In this document: in pieces, positions 32,485 to 40,383 of the stretch
Layout: the number at the start of each line of letters is the position of its first letter
Numbering within the stretch: the stretch's first letter is position 1
Assembly: GCA_964383815.1 (NCBI GenBank)
Contig: CAYLIC010000014.1
Location: 1-44,361 of the forward strand
Source: UBA11524 sp964383815
GTDB taxonomy: Bacteria; Bacillota; Clostridia; Christensenellales; Aristaeellaceae
Direction: 5' to 3'
DNA length: 44,361 nt
The notes under the pieces: model-generated
What the model was told of the DNA's origin: nothing
What the model saw: the letters and a program-made list of their open reading frames with translations, nothing else
Databases searched by the model: none
Made by a program: the position numbers and the translations under genes

Positions 32485-32506
32485 GGTCGCTCCCCGGGAG
32501 CGACCT
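32485..32506 (+). repeat. Hairpin repeat, copy 1 (just after degV)
   Basis: Perfect inverted repeat with 10-bp arms GGTCGCTCCC and GGGAGCGACC around a single C, 5 bp after the degV stop, followed by CCTCCGC instead of a U-tract. Identical to 32722-32743. Confidence 0.85.
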
Positions 32507-32711
32507 CCGCATGTCGAAAAAGTGGCAAAGCCACTATTTCGAGGCATTGCGCTCCGTCACTGTCAGGCCTGCAGGCAGGCCTGACGGCCGTTCCTCCGCG
32601 TAAGGAAAGTTTCCGGCGGAGCCGGAAACGCCCCGCCCGCGCGGCAAAGCCCCGCGATACGATTGCAGTCAGAGGGCCAGCGGGCCCTCCGACACCTCCC
32701 GGAGGTTTTTT
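32507..32711 (+). other. Hairpin-rich non-coding element, candidate structured RNA or dispersed repeat
   Basis: Successive inverted repeats: TCGAAA/TTTCGA enclosing AGTGGC/GCCACT (32514-32542); GTCAGGCCTG/CAGGCCTGAC (32562-32585); GTTTCCGGC/GCCGGAAAC (32609-32629); CGCGG/CCGCG (32640-32656); GAGGGCC/GGCCCTC (32672-32689). The last stem is a terminator at 32694-32711. No ribosome site with a supported ORF is visible. This fills most of the 370-bp gap between degV and the repeat protein gene. Confidence 0.6.
32694..32711 (+). terminator. Terminator closing the hairpin element
   Basis: Arms ACCTC/GAGGT with CCG loop, followed by TTTTTT (32706-32711). Confidence 0.65.
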
Positions 32712-32721
32712 GACAGTCTGC

Positions 32722-32746
32722 GGTCGCTCCCCGGGAGCGACCTTTT
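32722..32746 (+). terminator. Hairpin repeat, copy 2, with U-tract
   Basis: Same 21-bp inverted repeat as 32485-32505, here followed by TTTT, so it can act as a rho-independent terminator. It lies 237 bp downstream of copy 1. Confidence 0.75.
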
Positions 32747-32797
32747 CCATTATGGCAAATAACCGCAAAGCGCCTGCTGCTTTTTTTCATGGCGTGG

Positions 32798-32830
32798 AAA
32801 GGCCGCCCGGATATGCGCATCCGGGCGGCC
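32798..32830 (-). terminator. Terminator of the SdrD-B-like repeat protein gene
   Basis: 12-bp perfect arms GGCCGCCCGGAT and ATCCGGGCGGCC (32801-32812, 32819-32830) followed on the minus strand by TTTCC, 20 bp after the stop codon. Confidence 0.7.
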
Positions 32831-32849
32831 TGTTGTGTGCTGCTGCGGG

Positions 32850-35800
32850 TTATTCCTCGCCGGTGACCCATACCTGGGTGGCACCGGAACCGTAGCCTTC
32901 GGGGTAAACGCCATCCTCCACCAGGGTGAAGCCCAGGTCCGCATTGCGGTTGGCGGCGCCGCTGACCACCTGCACGGTCACGGACACGCCGTCCTCATTC
33001 AGGATGGAGGCCAGCAGGGGAATATCCGTGCGCAGGGTGGTGGGCGTCACCTGGCTGGGCGCAATGGCCTGCAGGGTGTAGCTGGCGGGATATACATCCG
33101 TAAAGCGATAGAAGCCATACTGGTCGGTGGTGGTTTCCGCCACAAGGGCACCGTCCCGCAGGAGCTGCACCGTGATGCCGGGAATGCCGCCTTCGGTGGT
33201 ATCCTGAAGGCCGTTGCCGTTCTCGTCCAGCCAGCACAGGTCGCCCAGGGAGCCGGGCAGCACAGCCCAAATGTCCATGGCAGTCAGGTCGCGGCTCATG
33301 CGCAGGTCGATGGTGTCACTGGTGGCGGTGCGCCCGGTGCACTGGGTCATCACGCTGCGGATGCCATCCGACAGGCGTTCATCATCGGGCTCAACCACAA
33401 TGTAGCCTTCGGGTAGCACCACACCCAGGGTGTACTGGCCCGGCATCAGGCCGGTGAAGGCGTATGCGCCGCTCTCGTCCGTCCCGGCGGTGGCAAGCAC
33501 CGTGCCTTCCGCATCCGTCAGGGAAAGCTGTGCGCCGGGCATAGGCTCGGAACGGTCGCCCAGATCCGCCCATATGCTGCCGCTGATGCTGGTATGGCAC
33601 AGAGTGCCAAGACGCAGGTCGGCACGGGATTCGCCCTCGGACAAGGTCACGTTTCGCATGACCATTTCGCTGTTTTCGTAAACAAAGGTGGATTCACCCG
33701 CCACGCCCTCGATAGCCGGGCCGTGGCGCAGGGTGTAGCTGCCGGGCAGCAGGCCTTCAGCGGCAAAGCTGCCGTCCTCCTGCACCGGGGCTTCCGCCAC
33801 CGTTTCCCCGGTGGATTGGTCAATCACCGCCACGGTGGCGTTGGCAGGCGCGCTTTCGCCCTGGGTGTACAGGCCGTCCATGTTCTCGTCCAGCCAGGCC
33901 AGACCCTGGAGGGATGCGGGCTTCACGCCGCCCAGGGCCACGCCGGTGCGGCTGTCGCCCATGGCGATGGGCAGCGCCACGGTTTGCTCCTGCCGGGCTG
34001 CCGCCAGGGGCAGGCCCTGCACATGGGTGGTCACCAGGCCATCGGGCAGGGAAACCGCCAGGGTGTAGTTATCCGGGTGAAGGTCGCCCAGGGCAAAGGT
34101 GCCATCGGCCCTGGTGGTCAGGGTGATGCTCTCCAGACCGCTGCGGGAAGGCGTCAGGGTGATGCTCACGCCTGCCAGCGGGCTTTCGCCGTCATCCTGC
34201 ATGCCATTGGCGTTGTGATCAGCAAAGGCTGTGCCGCTGATTTCCCCCAGCAGCACGCCGCCGCACAGAGGCGCATCCACCTTGTCGCCAGTGGCAAAGG
34301 TGAACCAATCGCCGCATGCCACGCCGTCCGCCTGGGTCAGGCCGCCGGTGGTGGCAATGCCATTGTCCGGGAAGGCGTATTGCAGGCAGTAGCGCCCGGG
34401 CATGACGGCATCAAAGCAGAAGCCGCCATCCTGCCCAATGGTGGCGGTGAAGGCAGCGCCTTCCTCCCCCATGAGGGTCACCACCGTACCGGCAAGGCCG
34501 GTCTCCTGGGCATCCTGCACGCCATTGTCGTTGGCATCGGCAAACACGCTGCCCTGCACCGTGCCGGGGAGAATCTGCCCAATGTCCATGCCGGTCAGGC
34601 TTGCGCCCATGGGCACGGTGAAGCTCTCCGTGCTGCCCAGGCCATCGCCCTGGTTGATGAAGCAGTTGCCCTCGCCCAGCCTGGTGAAGGCATAGCCGCT
34701 CTTGGCCTTCAGCTCCATGGTGTAGCTGCCGGGCATCAGTCCCTCAAAGGTGTAGATACCCTTCACATTGGTACGGGCAGTTGCCACCCTAGCGCCGCTT
34801 TCGTCCAACAGGGTTACAATCAGGCCGGACACGGTCTTTTCACTGGTGTCCATGGTGCCGGAGAAATTATCATCCAGGTAGGCGGTGCCGGTAATGCTGG
34901 CAGGCGCCACAGCGCCCAAAAGCACCCTGGCTGTGCCGCCAGTGCCCACGCCAATGTCCCGCACGGTGTCCTTCCTGCGGCCGGTGGTGTTGGCAAACAG
35001 GTTGCCGCCCTCCGCCTGCCGGGAGAACACATACCCTTCGGGAATAACGGCAGTCACGCTGAAGTCGCCGCCCCGCAGCGCCGCTGCCGAGGCCAGGCCA
35101 TCCGGGCCGGAAACCACGCTTGCCACGGTTTTCCCGTTGGACTTCACAACCTCCACCTTCACGCCGGGCAGCGGCTCCTCGCCTTCATCCGGCAGGCCGT
35201 TGTAATTGGCATCCAGGAAGCATTGCACCTGCAATACCCCATCGCTCACCACGCCAACGTGGTAGTTCTCCATCAGGTCGCCAGCCTCCAGCTTAAAGGA
35301 GCGGGAGGCATTGTCCATGCCTTCGGTGGTGAAAAGGGAGCGCTTGTCGCCGCCGGTCTTGGAGTACTTGGTAAACATCATGCCATCGGGCAGGGAAACA
35401 GTCATCTTATAATTGCCGGGCTTCACCTGGCCGATGTAATACGCGCCGGTGTCATCGGTGGTCAGCTTATACTCCAGGCCATTGTTCACGCCGGAAAGGG
35501 TGATGGTCACACCGGCCTGGCCGGGCTCATCATCCTGCATAATGCCATCGCCATTGGTGTCGCTCCACACGGTGCCGGTAATGCCAGCCAGCTGGGTCAG
35601 GCCAATGGCGGCGGTGGCGGTTTTGCCGTCCTGCAGGGTCAGCACAGGGCTGTCCTGCACACGCTCCATGCTAAGGGACATGATGTTGCGGGAGGCATCC
35701 TTGCCCTGCTCGCCGGTCTTGCTGAAGCCCATGTCCACAGGCGCGGTAATCCGCAGGAAGTATTCGCCTGCTGGCACGCCGGAAAACAGCGGCTCGCCAT

Positions 35801-36026
35801 CCTTGTCAGTGGTGACGGAGGCAATGGGCGTGTCGCTGCCCTGGGGAATCAGGTCTACCACGGCACCGGGCACACCGGGGTCATACAGGTTGCGGGTGCC
35901 GTTGCTGTTACGGTCGTGATAGACGCACACCTGCAGGCTTGCGCCCTCTGCCAGCGCGGCAGGTGCAAGGGTGCATAAAAGGGCGGCGCACAGCCACAGG
36001 GTCAGCATTTTCAATAGGCTTTTCAT
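32850..36026 (-). CDS. Large secreted protein with nine SdrD-B-like repeats
   Basis: A 1058-residue exported protein. Signal peptide about 1-26 (LLCTLAPAALA). The remainder consists of nine tandem Ig-like units of about 105-120 residues. Units 1-7 and 9 open with a pattern like G-x-[AV]-[FW]-x-D-x-N-x-[ND]-G and contain YxFxGLxPGxYxL (examples: VWSDTNGDGIMQDDEPGQAG, FADANDNGVQDAQETGLAG, WLDENGNGLQDTTEGGIPG); unit 8 lacks the DxNxNG stretch. The motif recalls calcium-binding SdrD-B repeats of surface adhesins. No LPxTG motif, C-terminal membrane helix or wall-binding domain is visible; the end is WVTGEE. ATG 36026 has GGAGGA upstream. It is monocistronic. Confidence 0.85.
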   Translation of the reverse strand: MKSLLKMLTLWLCAALLCTLAPAALAEGASLQVCVYHDRNSNGTRNLYDPGVPGAVVDLIPQGSDTPIASVTTDKDGEPLFSGVPAGEYFLRITAPVDMGFSKTGEQGKDASRNIMSLSMERVQDSPVLTLQDGKTATAAIGLTQLAGITGTVWSDTNGDGIMQDDEPGQAGVTITLSGVNNGLEYKLTTDDTGAYYIGQVKPGNYKMTVSLPDGMMFTKYSKTGGDKRSLFTTEGMDNASRSFKLEAGDLMENYHVGVVSDGVLQVQCFLDANYNGLPDEGEEPLPGVKVEVVKSNGKTVASVVSGPDGLASAAALRGGDFSVTAVIPEGYVFSRQAEGGNLFANTTGRRKDTVRDIGVGTGGTARVLLGAVAPASITGTAYLDDNFSGTMDTSEKTVSGLIVTLLDESGARVATARTNVKGIYTFEGLMPGSYTMELKAKSGYAFTRLGEGNCFINQGDGLGSTESFTVPMGASLTGMDIGQILPGTVQGSVFADANDNGVQDAQETGLAGTVVTLMGEEGAAFTATIGQDGGFCFDAVMPGRYCLQYAFPDNGIATTGGLTQADGVACGDWFTFATGDKVDAPLCGGVLLGEISGTAFADHNANGMQDDGESPLAGVSITLTPSRSGLESITLTTRADGTFALGDLHPDNYTLAVSLPDGLVTTHVQGLPLAAARQEQTVALPIAMGDSRTGVALGGVKPASLQGLAWLDENMDGLYTQGESAPANATVAVIDQSTGETVAEAPVQEDGSFAAEGLLPGSYTLRHGPAIEGVAGESTFVYENSEMVMRNVTLSEGESRADLRLGTLCHTSISGSIWADLGDRSEPMPGAQLSLTDAEGTVLATAGTDESGAYAFTGLMPGQYTLGVVLPEGYIVVEPDDERLSDGIRSVMTQCTGRTATSDTIDLRMSRDLTAMDIWAVLPGSLGDLCWLDENGNGLQDTTEGGIPGITVQLLRDGALVAETTTDQYGFYRFTDVYPASYTLQAIAPSQVTPTTLRTDIPLLASILNEDGVSVTVQVVSGAANRNADLGFTLVEDGVYPEGYGSGATQVWVTGEE

Positions 36027-36076
36027 CGGTCGGATTCCTCCGCTTCTGCAATCAGCATTACATAACGCCACCTTGT

Positions 36077-36105
36077 ATGGTAAATCAACTTAGGTCGATT
36101 GTCAA
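36077..36105 (-). promoter_or_regulatory. Sigma-A promoter for the repeat protein gene
   Basis: Minus strand: -35 TTGACA (36100-36105), 17-bp spacer, -10 TACCAT (36077-36082). Confidence 0.55.
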
Positions 36106-36135
36106 CCACCGCACCCTGTCTCGCCGTCAATTTTA

Positions 36136-36168
36136 CAAAAAAAGCCGCTGTACAATCTGCACAGCGGC
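36136..36168 (-). terminator. Terminator of the CNNM/CBS/CorC gene
   Basis: Minus strand: GCCGCTGT (161-168 side) pairs with ACAGCGGC (144-151 side), followed by TTTTTTTG, 7 bp after the stop codon. Confidence 0.85.
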
Positions 36169-36174
36169 AAAGGC

Positions 36175-37524
36175 TTATTCCGGCTTATCTTCCTCATTAT
36201 CGGCGTTTTCCTGCCTGGGCACCAGGGTAACCAGCGCGGCCTCTACCCGGTGGTCCTCAATCTTCTCCACCTGAATGTGCAGGCCATCCACGTCTACCTC
36301 GGGGGTTGCGCCATCCTGGGGAATGGTGGTGAACTGGCTGAAGATCAATCCGCCCAGGGTGTCGTATTCCTCCTCCAGCGGCAGGCCGATGTTCAGGGCC
36401 TCCGCCACGTCCTCCAGGGGCGCGGTGCCGGTGATGCGCCAGGTGTCCTGGCTGATCTGGGTAATCTCCGCCTCCGCCTTGTGGTCGGTTTCGTCGTAGA
36501 TGTTGCCCACAATCTCCTCCAGCAGGTCCTCCATGGTGACGATGCCGCTCATGCCGCCATATTCGTCCACCACAATCGCCATGTGGATGCGCTTCTTCTG
36601 CATATCCCGGAAGAGGGCATCCGCCTGGACGGTTTCCGGCACGAAATACGCCTCGCGAATCAATTCGCCAATGGGGCGGGGACTTTCCAGGGCGTCATTC
36701 ATCAGGAAGCTGCGGGCGGAAAGCACGCCCACAATGTCGTCCATGTCCTTGTCGTAAACGGGGAAGCGGCTCAGGCCGGATTCCCGAATGGTTTTGAGGA
36801 TGGTCTCCCGGTCGTCCCCCACCCAGATGCTGAAAACATCCGTCCGGTGGGTCATCACGTCCTCGGCAGAAAGATTGTTGAACTCGAAAATGTTCTCAAT
36901 CATTTCCTTCTCGGCTTCCTCAATGGCGCCGGTCTCGCCGCCCATGTCCACCATCATGCGGATTTCTTCCTCGGTTACCTCCTCCTGCTCGGCATTGGGG
37001 TCAATGCCCATCAGGCGCAGCACCCCATTGGTGCTGACGGACAGCAGCCACACAATGGGCTTGAAGGCCACGGAGCAGGCCTTCAACACGCCCAGCGCCA
37101 TGCGGGCGAACCTGTCCGGGTGGTGCATGGCAATGCGCTTGGGCACCAATTCGCCAAACACCAGGGTGAAGAAGGACAGAATCAGCGTGATGATAATCAC
37201 ACAAATGCTGTTGAGGGTTGCCGCATCCAGGGCGATAACCCCCGCCAGCGCCCCAGCCAGGCGGGAAGCAAACTGGTCTGCCGCGAAGGCGGAACCCAGG
37301 AAGCCTGCCAGGGTAATGCACACCTGAATGGTGGAAAGGAACTTGTTGGGTGACTCGGACAGTTGAAGCAGCTGCTCAGCCTTCTTGTCGCCCTCCTCTG
37401 CATCGTGGCGCAGCTTGGCCTCGTTGACGGAGAGCACAGCAACCTCCGTGGCGGCAAACCAGCCATTGACCAGAATCAGAATCAGCTGAAGCAGCAAGGG
37501 ACCTCCCCATGGGTCGGAAGACAA
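36175..37524 (-). CDS. CNNM-CBS-CorC domain membrane protein (hemolysin C family)
   Basis: A 449-residue protein. The DUF21/CNNM membrane domain (about 5-185) includes NGWFAATEVAVLSVNEAKLR and FGELVPKRIA. Two CBS motifs (about 205-320; EDVMTHRTDVFSIW, HMAIVVDEYGGMSGIVTMED in two halves) are followed by a CorC_HlyC domain (about 335-425; TWRITGTAPLEDVAEAL, DTLGGLIF). Related proteins such as MpfA and YhdP export magnesium or resist metal stress. TTG 37524 is preferred because AAGGAG sits 8 bp upstream; GTG 37533 would overlap that site. It is upstream of the repeat protein gene but separated by a terminator. Confidence 0.9.
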   Translation of the reverse strand: MSSDPWGGPLLLQLILILVNGWFAATEVAVLSVNEAKLRHDAEEGDKKAEQLLQLSESPNKFLSTIQVCITLAGFLGSAFAADQFASRLAGALAGVIALDAATLNSICVIIITLILSFFTLVFGELVPKRIAMHHPDRFARMALGVLKACSVAFKPIVWLLSVSTNGVLRLMGIDPNAEQEEVTEEEIRMMVDMGGETGAIEEAEKEMIENIFEFNNLSAEDVMTHRTDVFSIWVGDDRETILKTIRESGLSRFPVYDKDMDDIVGVLSARSFLMNDALESPRPIGELIREAYFVPETVQADALFRDMQKKRIHMAIVVDEYGGMSGIVTMEDLLEEIVGNIYDETDHKAEAEITQISQDTWRITGTAPLEDVAEALNIGLPLEEEYDTLGGLIFSQFTTIPQDGATPEVDVDGLHIQVEKIEDHRVEAALVTLVPRQENADNEEDKPE

Positions 37525-37581
37525 AGTGATCACTCCTTATTGATTTGCTGGTGCGGCAGTAAATCCACCACACCAATTTAT

Positions 37582-37610
37582 ATGATAGCACAACCTGCCA
37601 GCATTTGCAA
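37582..37610 (-). promoter_or_regulatory. Sigma-A promoter for the CNNM/CBS/CorC gene
   Basis: Minus strand: -35 TTGCAA (37605-37610), 17-bp spacer, -10 TATCAT (37582-37587). No gene is seen between here and the tRNA terminator at 37717. Confidence 0.7.
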
Positions 37611-37716
37611 TCATTTTGTCGCATGGTGGGAAAAGCATCACCCGGATGGCGCAGCAAGCCGCCCAACAGCCCTGTGCATGAGGGAAAATGCGCGGTTTTC
37701 TCTTCCTCCAAAAATG

Positions 37717-37752
37717 AAAAACCCCTCGAAACCATTGATTTCAAGGGGTTTT
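37717..37752 (-). terminator. Terminator downstream of tRNA-Arg
   Basis: Minus strand: arms AAAACCCCTTGAAA and TTTCGAGGGGTTTT with one mismatch, followed by TTCATTTTT, 7 bp after the tRNA end. Confidence 0.8.
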
Positions 37753-37758
37753 CGCATG

Positions 37759-37832
37759 TACGCCCGGTGCGATTCGAACGCATGACCTTCAGAGTCGGAG
37801 TCTGACACTCTATCCAACTGAGCTACGGGCGC
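37759..37832 (-). tRNA. tRNA-Arg (anticodon CCG)
   Basis: Cloverleaf folds on the minus strand: acceptor GCGCCCG with CGGGCGT (G1-U72 wobble), D arm GCTC/GAGT, anticodon stem TCAGA/TCTGA around loop CTCCGAC (anticodon CCG, codon CGG), variable loop AGGTC, T stem ATGCG/CGCAC with loop TTCGAAT, discriminator A. CCA is not encoded. The T stem starts with an A-C mismatch and the D stem has a G-U pair. A promoter and a terminator flank it, so it is a single-gene unit. Confidence 0.92.
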
Positions 37833-37843
37833 TCAACGGGGGT

Positions 37844-37872
37844 ATTGTACCACAGCCGCAGAAGAAAATCAA
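37844..37872 (-). promoter_or_regulatory. Promoter of tRNA-Arg
   Basis: Minus strand: -35 TTGATT (37867-37872), 17-bp spacer, -10 TACAAT (37844-37849), 11 bp before the mature tRNA. Confidence 0.75.
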
Positions 37873-37897
37873 CCCCTGCGGCGTTTTTTCTTCTGCG
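37855..37897. repeat. Two nested, mutually exclusive inverted repeats over the tRNA promoter
   Basis: CGCAGAAGAAAA (37857-37868) pairs with TTTTCTTCTGCG (37886-37897); alternatively GCCGCAG (37855-37861) pairs with CTGCGGC (37876-37882), which on the plus strand is followed by GTTTTTT. They share the arm at 37857-37861 and cover the -35 box of the tRNA promoter. Confidence 0.6.
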
Positions 37898-37987
37898 TGT
37901 GTGCTGCACTGTGGAAAACTGCGGTATGGGGCGGCGGTTGCTGGTGAAGTGTGGAGTTAAGATGCATTTCAATCTTTGCGTTCCGGG

Positions 37988-38347
37988 TTATTTGGCACGG
38001 GGCTTAAACAGCAGGGCGGTGAGCGCGCCGAAGAAGACGGCGGCGGCGATGCCGGCGGCGGTGGCTGTGAGGCCGCCGGTGAAGGCGCCCATGAAGCCAA
38101 TCTCCTGCACGGCCTTTTTCACGCCGTTGGTCAGCGCGTGACCAAAGCCGGTCAGCGGCACGGTGGCGCCTGCGCCGGCGAAATCCGCCAATGGGCCGTA
38201 GAGGCCAATGGCGCTGAGGAACACCCCGGCAACGATGTATCCCACCAGGATGCGGGCCGGGGTGATTTTTGTTTTCAGTACCAGCACCTGGCCGATGGCG
38301 CAAAGGGCGCCGCCGACAACAAAGGCCTTGATCAGGTTCCAGAGCAT
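37988..38347 (-). CDS. spoVAE: Stage V sporulation protein AE
   Basis: A 119-residue membrane protein with about four helices. The segment GAGATVPLTGFGHALTNGVKKAV is the hallmark shared with SpoVAC (GAGAFVPITGFANAM). It is part of the inner-membrane channel that moves Ca-dipicolinate into the forespore and out at germination. GGAGGG precedes ATG 38347, and the gene overlaps spoVAD by 16 bp. It is the last gene of the operon. Confidence 0.93.
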   Translation of the reverse strand: MLWNLIKAFVVGGALCAIGQVLVLKTKITPARILVGYIVAGVFLSAIGLYGPLADFAGAGATVPLTGFGHALTNGVKKAVQEIGFMGAFTGGLTATAAGIAAAVFFGALTALLFKPRAK

Positions 38348-39354
38348 GGGGCTTCTCCCTCCAATACAATGGCGTGGGCAATGCCGGGGATGGTTTCGCC
38401 CTGCTGGCTGGACGTGGTGGACAGCAGCGCGCCCGTGGCCATGAACAGCACCCGGTGCAGTTCACCCCGGCGCAGGCGTTCCAGCAGGTGGCTGTTCAGC
38501 ACGATGGCGGAGCAGCCGCAGCCGCTGCCGCCTGCGTGGACATCCTGCTCCGGGCGGAAAACTGCCAGGCCGCAGTCCAGGTAGCGCTGGGTGGACAGGG
38601 GCAGGCCGCGCTCCTCCATCAGTGCCAGGAGAATATCGTGGCCCACCTGGCCCAGGTCGCCGGTGACAATCAGGTCGTAGTCCCTGGCGGTGCGTCCGGT
38701 GTCGGCAAAGTGGCGGGTCAGGGTGTCGGCGGCGGCGGGCGCCATGGCGGCCCCCATGTTGTTGGCATCGGCAATGCCCAGGTCGGTCACCCGGCCGATG
38801 GTCACATGGGTGCAGCGGGCGGCGGCGGGCAGGCTGTCCTCCCGGGAGAGCAGGCTGGCACCTGCGCCTGTCACCGTCCACTGGGCGGTGGGCGTGCGCT
38901 GGCTGCCGTATTCCAGGGGAAAGCGATACTGCCGCTCGGCAGAGCAGAAGTGGCTGCTGGCGGCGCAAAGGGCTGTGCGCACATGGCCTGAATCCACCAG
39001 CATGGCGCCGATGCACAGGCTTTCCGCCATGGTGGAGCAGGCACCATACAGGCCCAGAAAGGGAATGTGCAGCTCTCTTGCTGCCATGGAGGCGGAGGTG
39101 ATCTGGTTCAGCAGGTCGCCGCCCAGGAGCACATCCACCTGGCTGCGGGCCAGGCCGGCCTTGCGGATGCAGGTGTCCGCCGCCGTGTAGAACAGGCGGT
39201 GCTCGGCCTTCTCCCAGGTTTCCTCGCCGAAAAGGTCATCCTCAATAATCTGGTCATAGCCGCTGCCCAGGGGGCCTTCGCCTTCCTTTTTTCCGGCGAT
39301 GGCGGCACCCATGCACAGCTTTGGGCGGCGGCGAAGTTCAATGGTTGTCTGCAT
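38332..39354 (-). CDS. spoVAD: Stage V sporulation protein AD
   Basis: A 340-residue soluble or peripheral protein with a thiolase-like fold that binds dipicolinic acid. Conserved segments are DLLNQITSASMAARELHIPF, LGLYGACSTMAESL, TVTGAGA and GSGCGCSAIVLNSHLL. ATG 39354 (MQTTIELRR) has GGAGGAAG upstream, removing the long out-of-context extension of the frame. It is 8 bp from spoVAC. In Bacillus this subunit delivers dipicolinate to the SpoVA channel. Confidence 0.95.
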   Translation of the reverse strand: MQTTIELRRRPKLCMGAAIAGKKEGEGPLGSGYDQIIEDDLFGEETWEKAEHRLFYTAADTCIRKAGLARSQVDVLLGGDLLNQITSASMAARELHIPFLGLYGACSTMAESLCIGAMLVDSGHVRTALCAASSHFCSAERQYRFPLEYGSQRTPTAQWTVTGAGASLLSREDSLPAAARCTHVTIGRVTDLGIADANNMGAAMAPAAADTLTRHFADTGRTARDYDLIVTGDLGQVGHDILLALMEERGLPLSTQRYLDCGLAVFRPEQDVHAGGSGCGCSAIVLNSHLLERLRRGELHRVLFMATGALLSTTSSQQGETIPGIAHAIVLEGEAPCSGT

Positions 39355-39362
39355 ACTTCCTC

Positions 39363-39839
39363 CTACCAGGGAAAAATGGCGTACAGGATGCCCACCAGCA
39401 CCGAGGCGCTTACGCCCCACACCAGCACCGGGCCGGCAATGGTGAACAGCTTGGCGCCCAGGCCCGGCACCAGGCCTTCCCGGCGAAACTCCAGCGCCGG
39501 GGACACCATGGCATTGGCAAAGCCGGTGATGGGCACAAATGCGCCCGCGCCCGCGTATTGCCCGATTTTGTCCCACACGCCAATGCCGGTGAGCAGGGCC
39601 GTGAGAAACACCAGCACCGTGGAGCAAAAGGTGCTGGCGGCGGCGTTGTTCATGTGAAGGGGGCCTTTGCCCAGCTCCAGCAGGCATTGACCCAGGCAGC
39701 AGATGCATCCACCCACCCAGAAGGCGCGGAACAGGCCTTTCCCCATTTCGGACTTGGGGGAAAGGCGCTCCACCAGCTGCTTGTAGCGCTCCAGCTGCCG
39801 CTGGCGCCGGGGTGAAGGCCGGGCGTTTTTGTCAAACAT
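39363..39839 (-). CDS. spoVAC: Stage V sporulation protein AC
   Basis: A 158-residue protein with a basic N-terminus (about 1-30), a conserved LSPKSEMGKGLFRAFWVGG segment, and about four membrane helices including GAGAFVPITGFANAMVSPALEF. SpoVAC acts as a mechanosensitive channel component for dipicolinate release. ATG 39839 has GGGAGG 6 bp upstream and overlaps the micro-ORF stop. Confidence 0.95.
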   Translation of the reverse strand: MFDKNARPSPRRQRQLERYKQLVERLSPKSEMGKGLFRAFWVGGCICCLGQCLLELGKGPLHMNNAAASTFCSTVLVFLTALLTGIGVWDKIGQYAGAGAFVPITGFANAMVSPALEFRREGLVPGLGAKLFTIAGPVLVWGVSASVLVGILYAIFPW

Positions 39840-39957
39840 GGCGGTCCTCCCTGGGGCGCTGCATGGCCCGATCTCTGGGGATGGGATAGCGGCTCTCCCG
39901 CTGGCCCGGCATGGGTTGAGGCTCCAGTGCGGGGAGCGGCGTGCCGAAACGTTTCAT
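39832..39957 (-). CDS. Small 41-residue ORF inside the spoVA operon
   Basis: ATG 39957 follows spoVAB by 12 bp, with TAAGGAGG overlapping the spoVAB stop and 7-8 bp before ATG. The ORF ends at TGA 39832-39834, overlapping the spoVAC start by 8 bp. The product starts MKRFGTPLPALEPQPMPGQR and continues with Arg/Pro-rich, Tyr-containing sequence to EDRHV. It is soluble, basic and without a known motif. The position and the strong ribosome site argue that it is translated; it may simply couple translation of spoVAB and spoVAC. Confidence 0.6.
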   Translation of the reverse strand: MKRFGTPLPALEPQPMPGQRESRYPIPRDRAMQRPREDRHV

Positions 39958-39969
39958 GGTGTTTCCTCC

Positions 39970-40383
39970 TTACAACAGGGTGAAGGCCAGGCAGGCCAGC
40001 ACGGCGCCCAGGCCTTTGCCAACGGTAATAACCAGCCGCAGCGGCCAGGACAGATTCCGCAGGCCGAGGCGCTGGAGCAGCACCGGGGTTACCTGCAGCA
40101 TTTCGCCCAGGGCGGCGGCAAGCATGCCCACCATCATCCCGCAGGGAATGAACAGCACGGCGGCGCACCAGGGCGGCAGCATGAGGGAAAAATCCAGGCC
40201 GTTGCCCAGCGCTGCCAGCAGCAGCCCGGCGCCCAAGCCCCAGGCCAGCACCCTGGGGGATGCAGCCTGCAGGGCATCCTGCACCCGGGCGGGAATCATC
40301 AGCGCTACCCATACGCTGCTGATGGCAACCGCCATGGTGCCGCCTGTCACCAGGCCAATGAGCACGGCAAGCAGGTTTTGCAT
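39970..40383 (-). CDS. spoVAB: Stage V sporulation protein AB
   Basis: A 137-residue membrane protein with about four helices (LLAVLIGLVTGGTMAVAI; ALMIPARVQDAL loop; MMVGMLAAALGEMLQV). Size and the N-terminal GLxxGxxVAxG-like pattern fit SpoVAB. Its ATG overlaps the spoVAA stop by one base (TAATG), so translation is coupled. Confidence 0.88.
   Translation of the reverse strand: MQNLLAVLIGLVTGGTMAVAISSVWVALMIPARVQDALQAASPRVLAWGLGAGLLLAALGNGLDFSLMLPPWCAAVLFIPCGMMVGMLAAALGEMLQVTPVLLQRLGLRNLSWPLRLVITVGKGLGAVLACLAFTLL

Noticed and set aside
32485..32746. CRISPR array or integron-like repeat array
   Set aside because: Only two identical repeats are present, each a perfect inverted repeat; the spacing is 237 bp and no cas or integrase gene is near.
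33594..35978. A 794-codon open frame on the plus strand opposite the repeat protein gene
   Set aside because: Antisense shadow of the SdrD-B-like repeats; periodic composition mirrors the repeats and there is no ribosome site.
37759..37832. tRNA pseudogene
   Set aside because: The mismatches are minor; the promoter, anticodon loop, T loop and terminator are intact.
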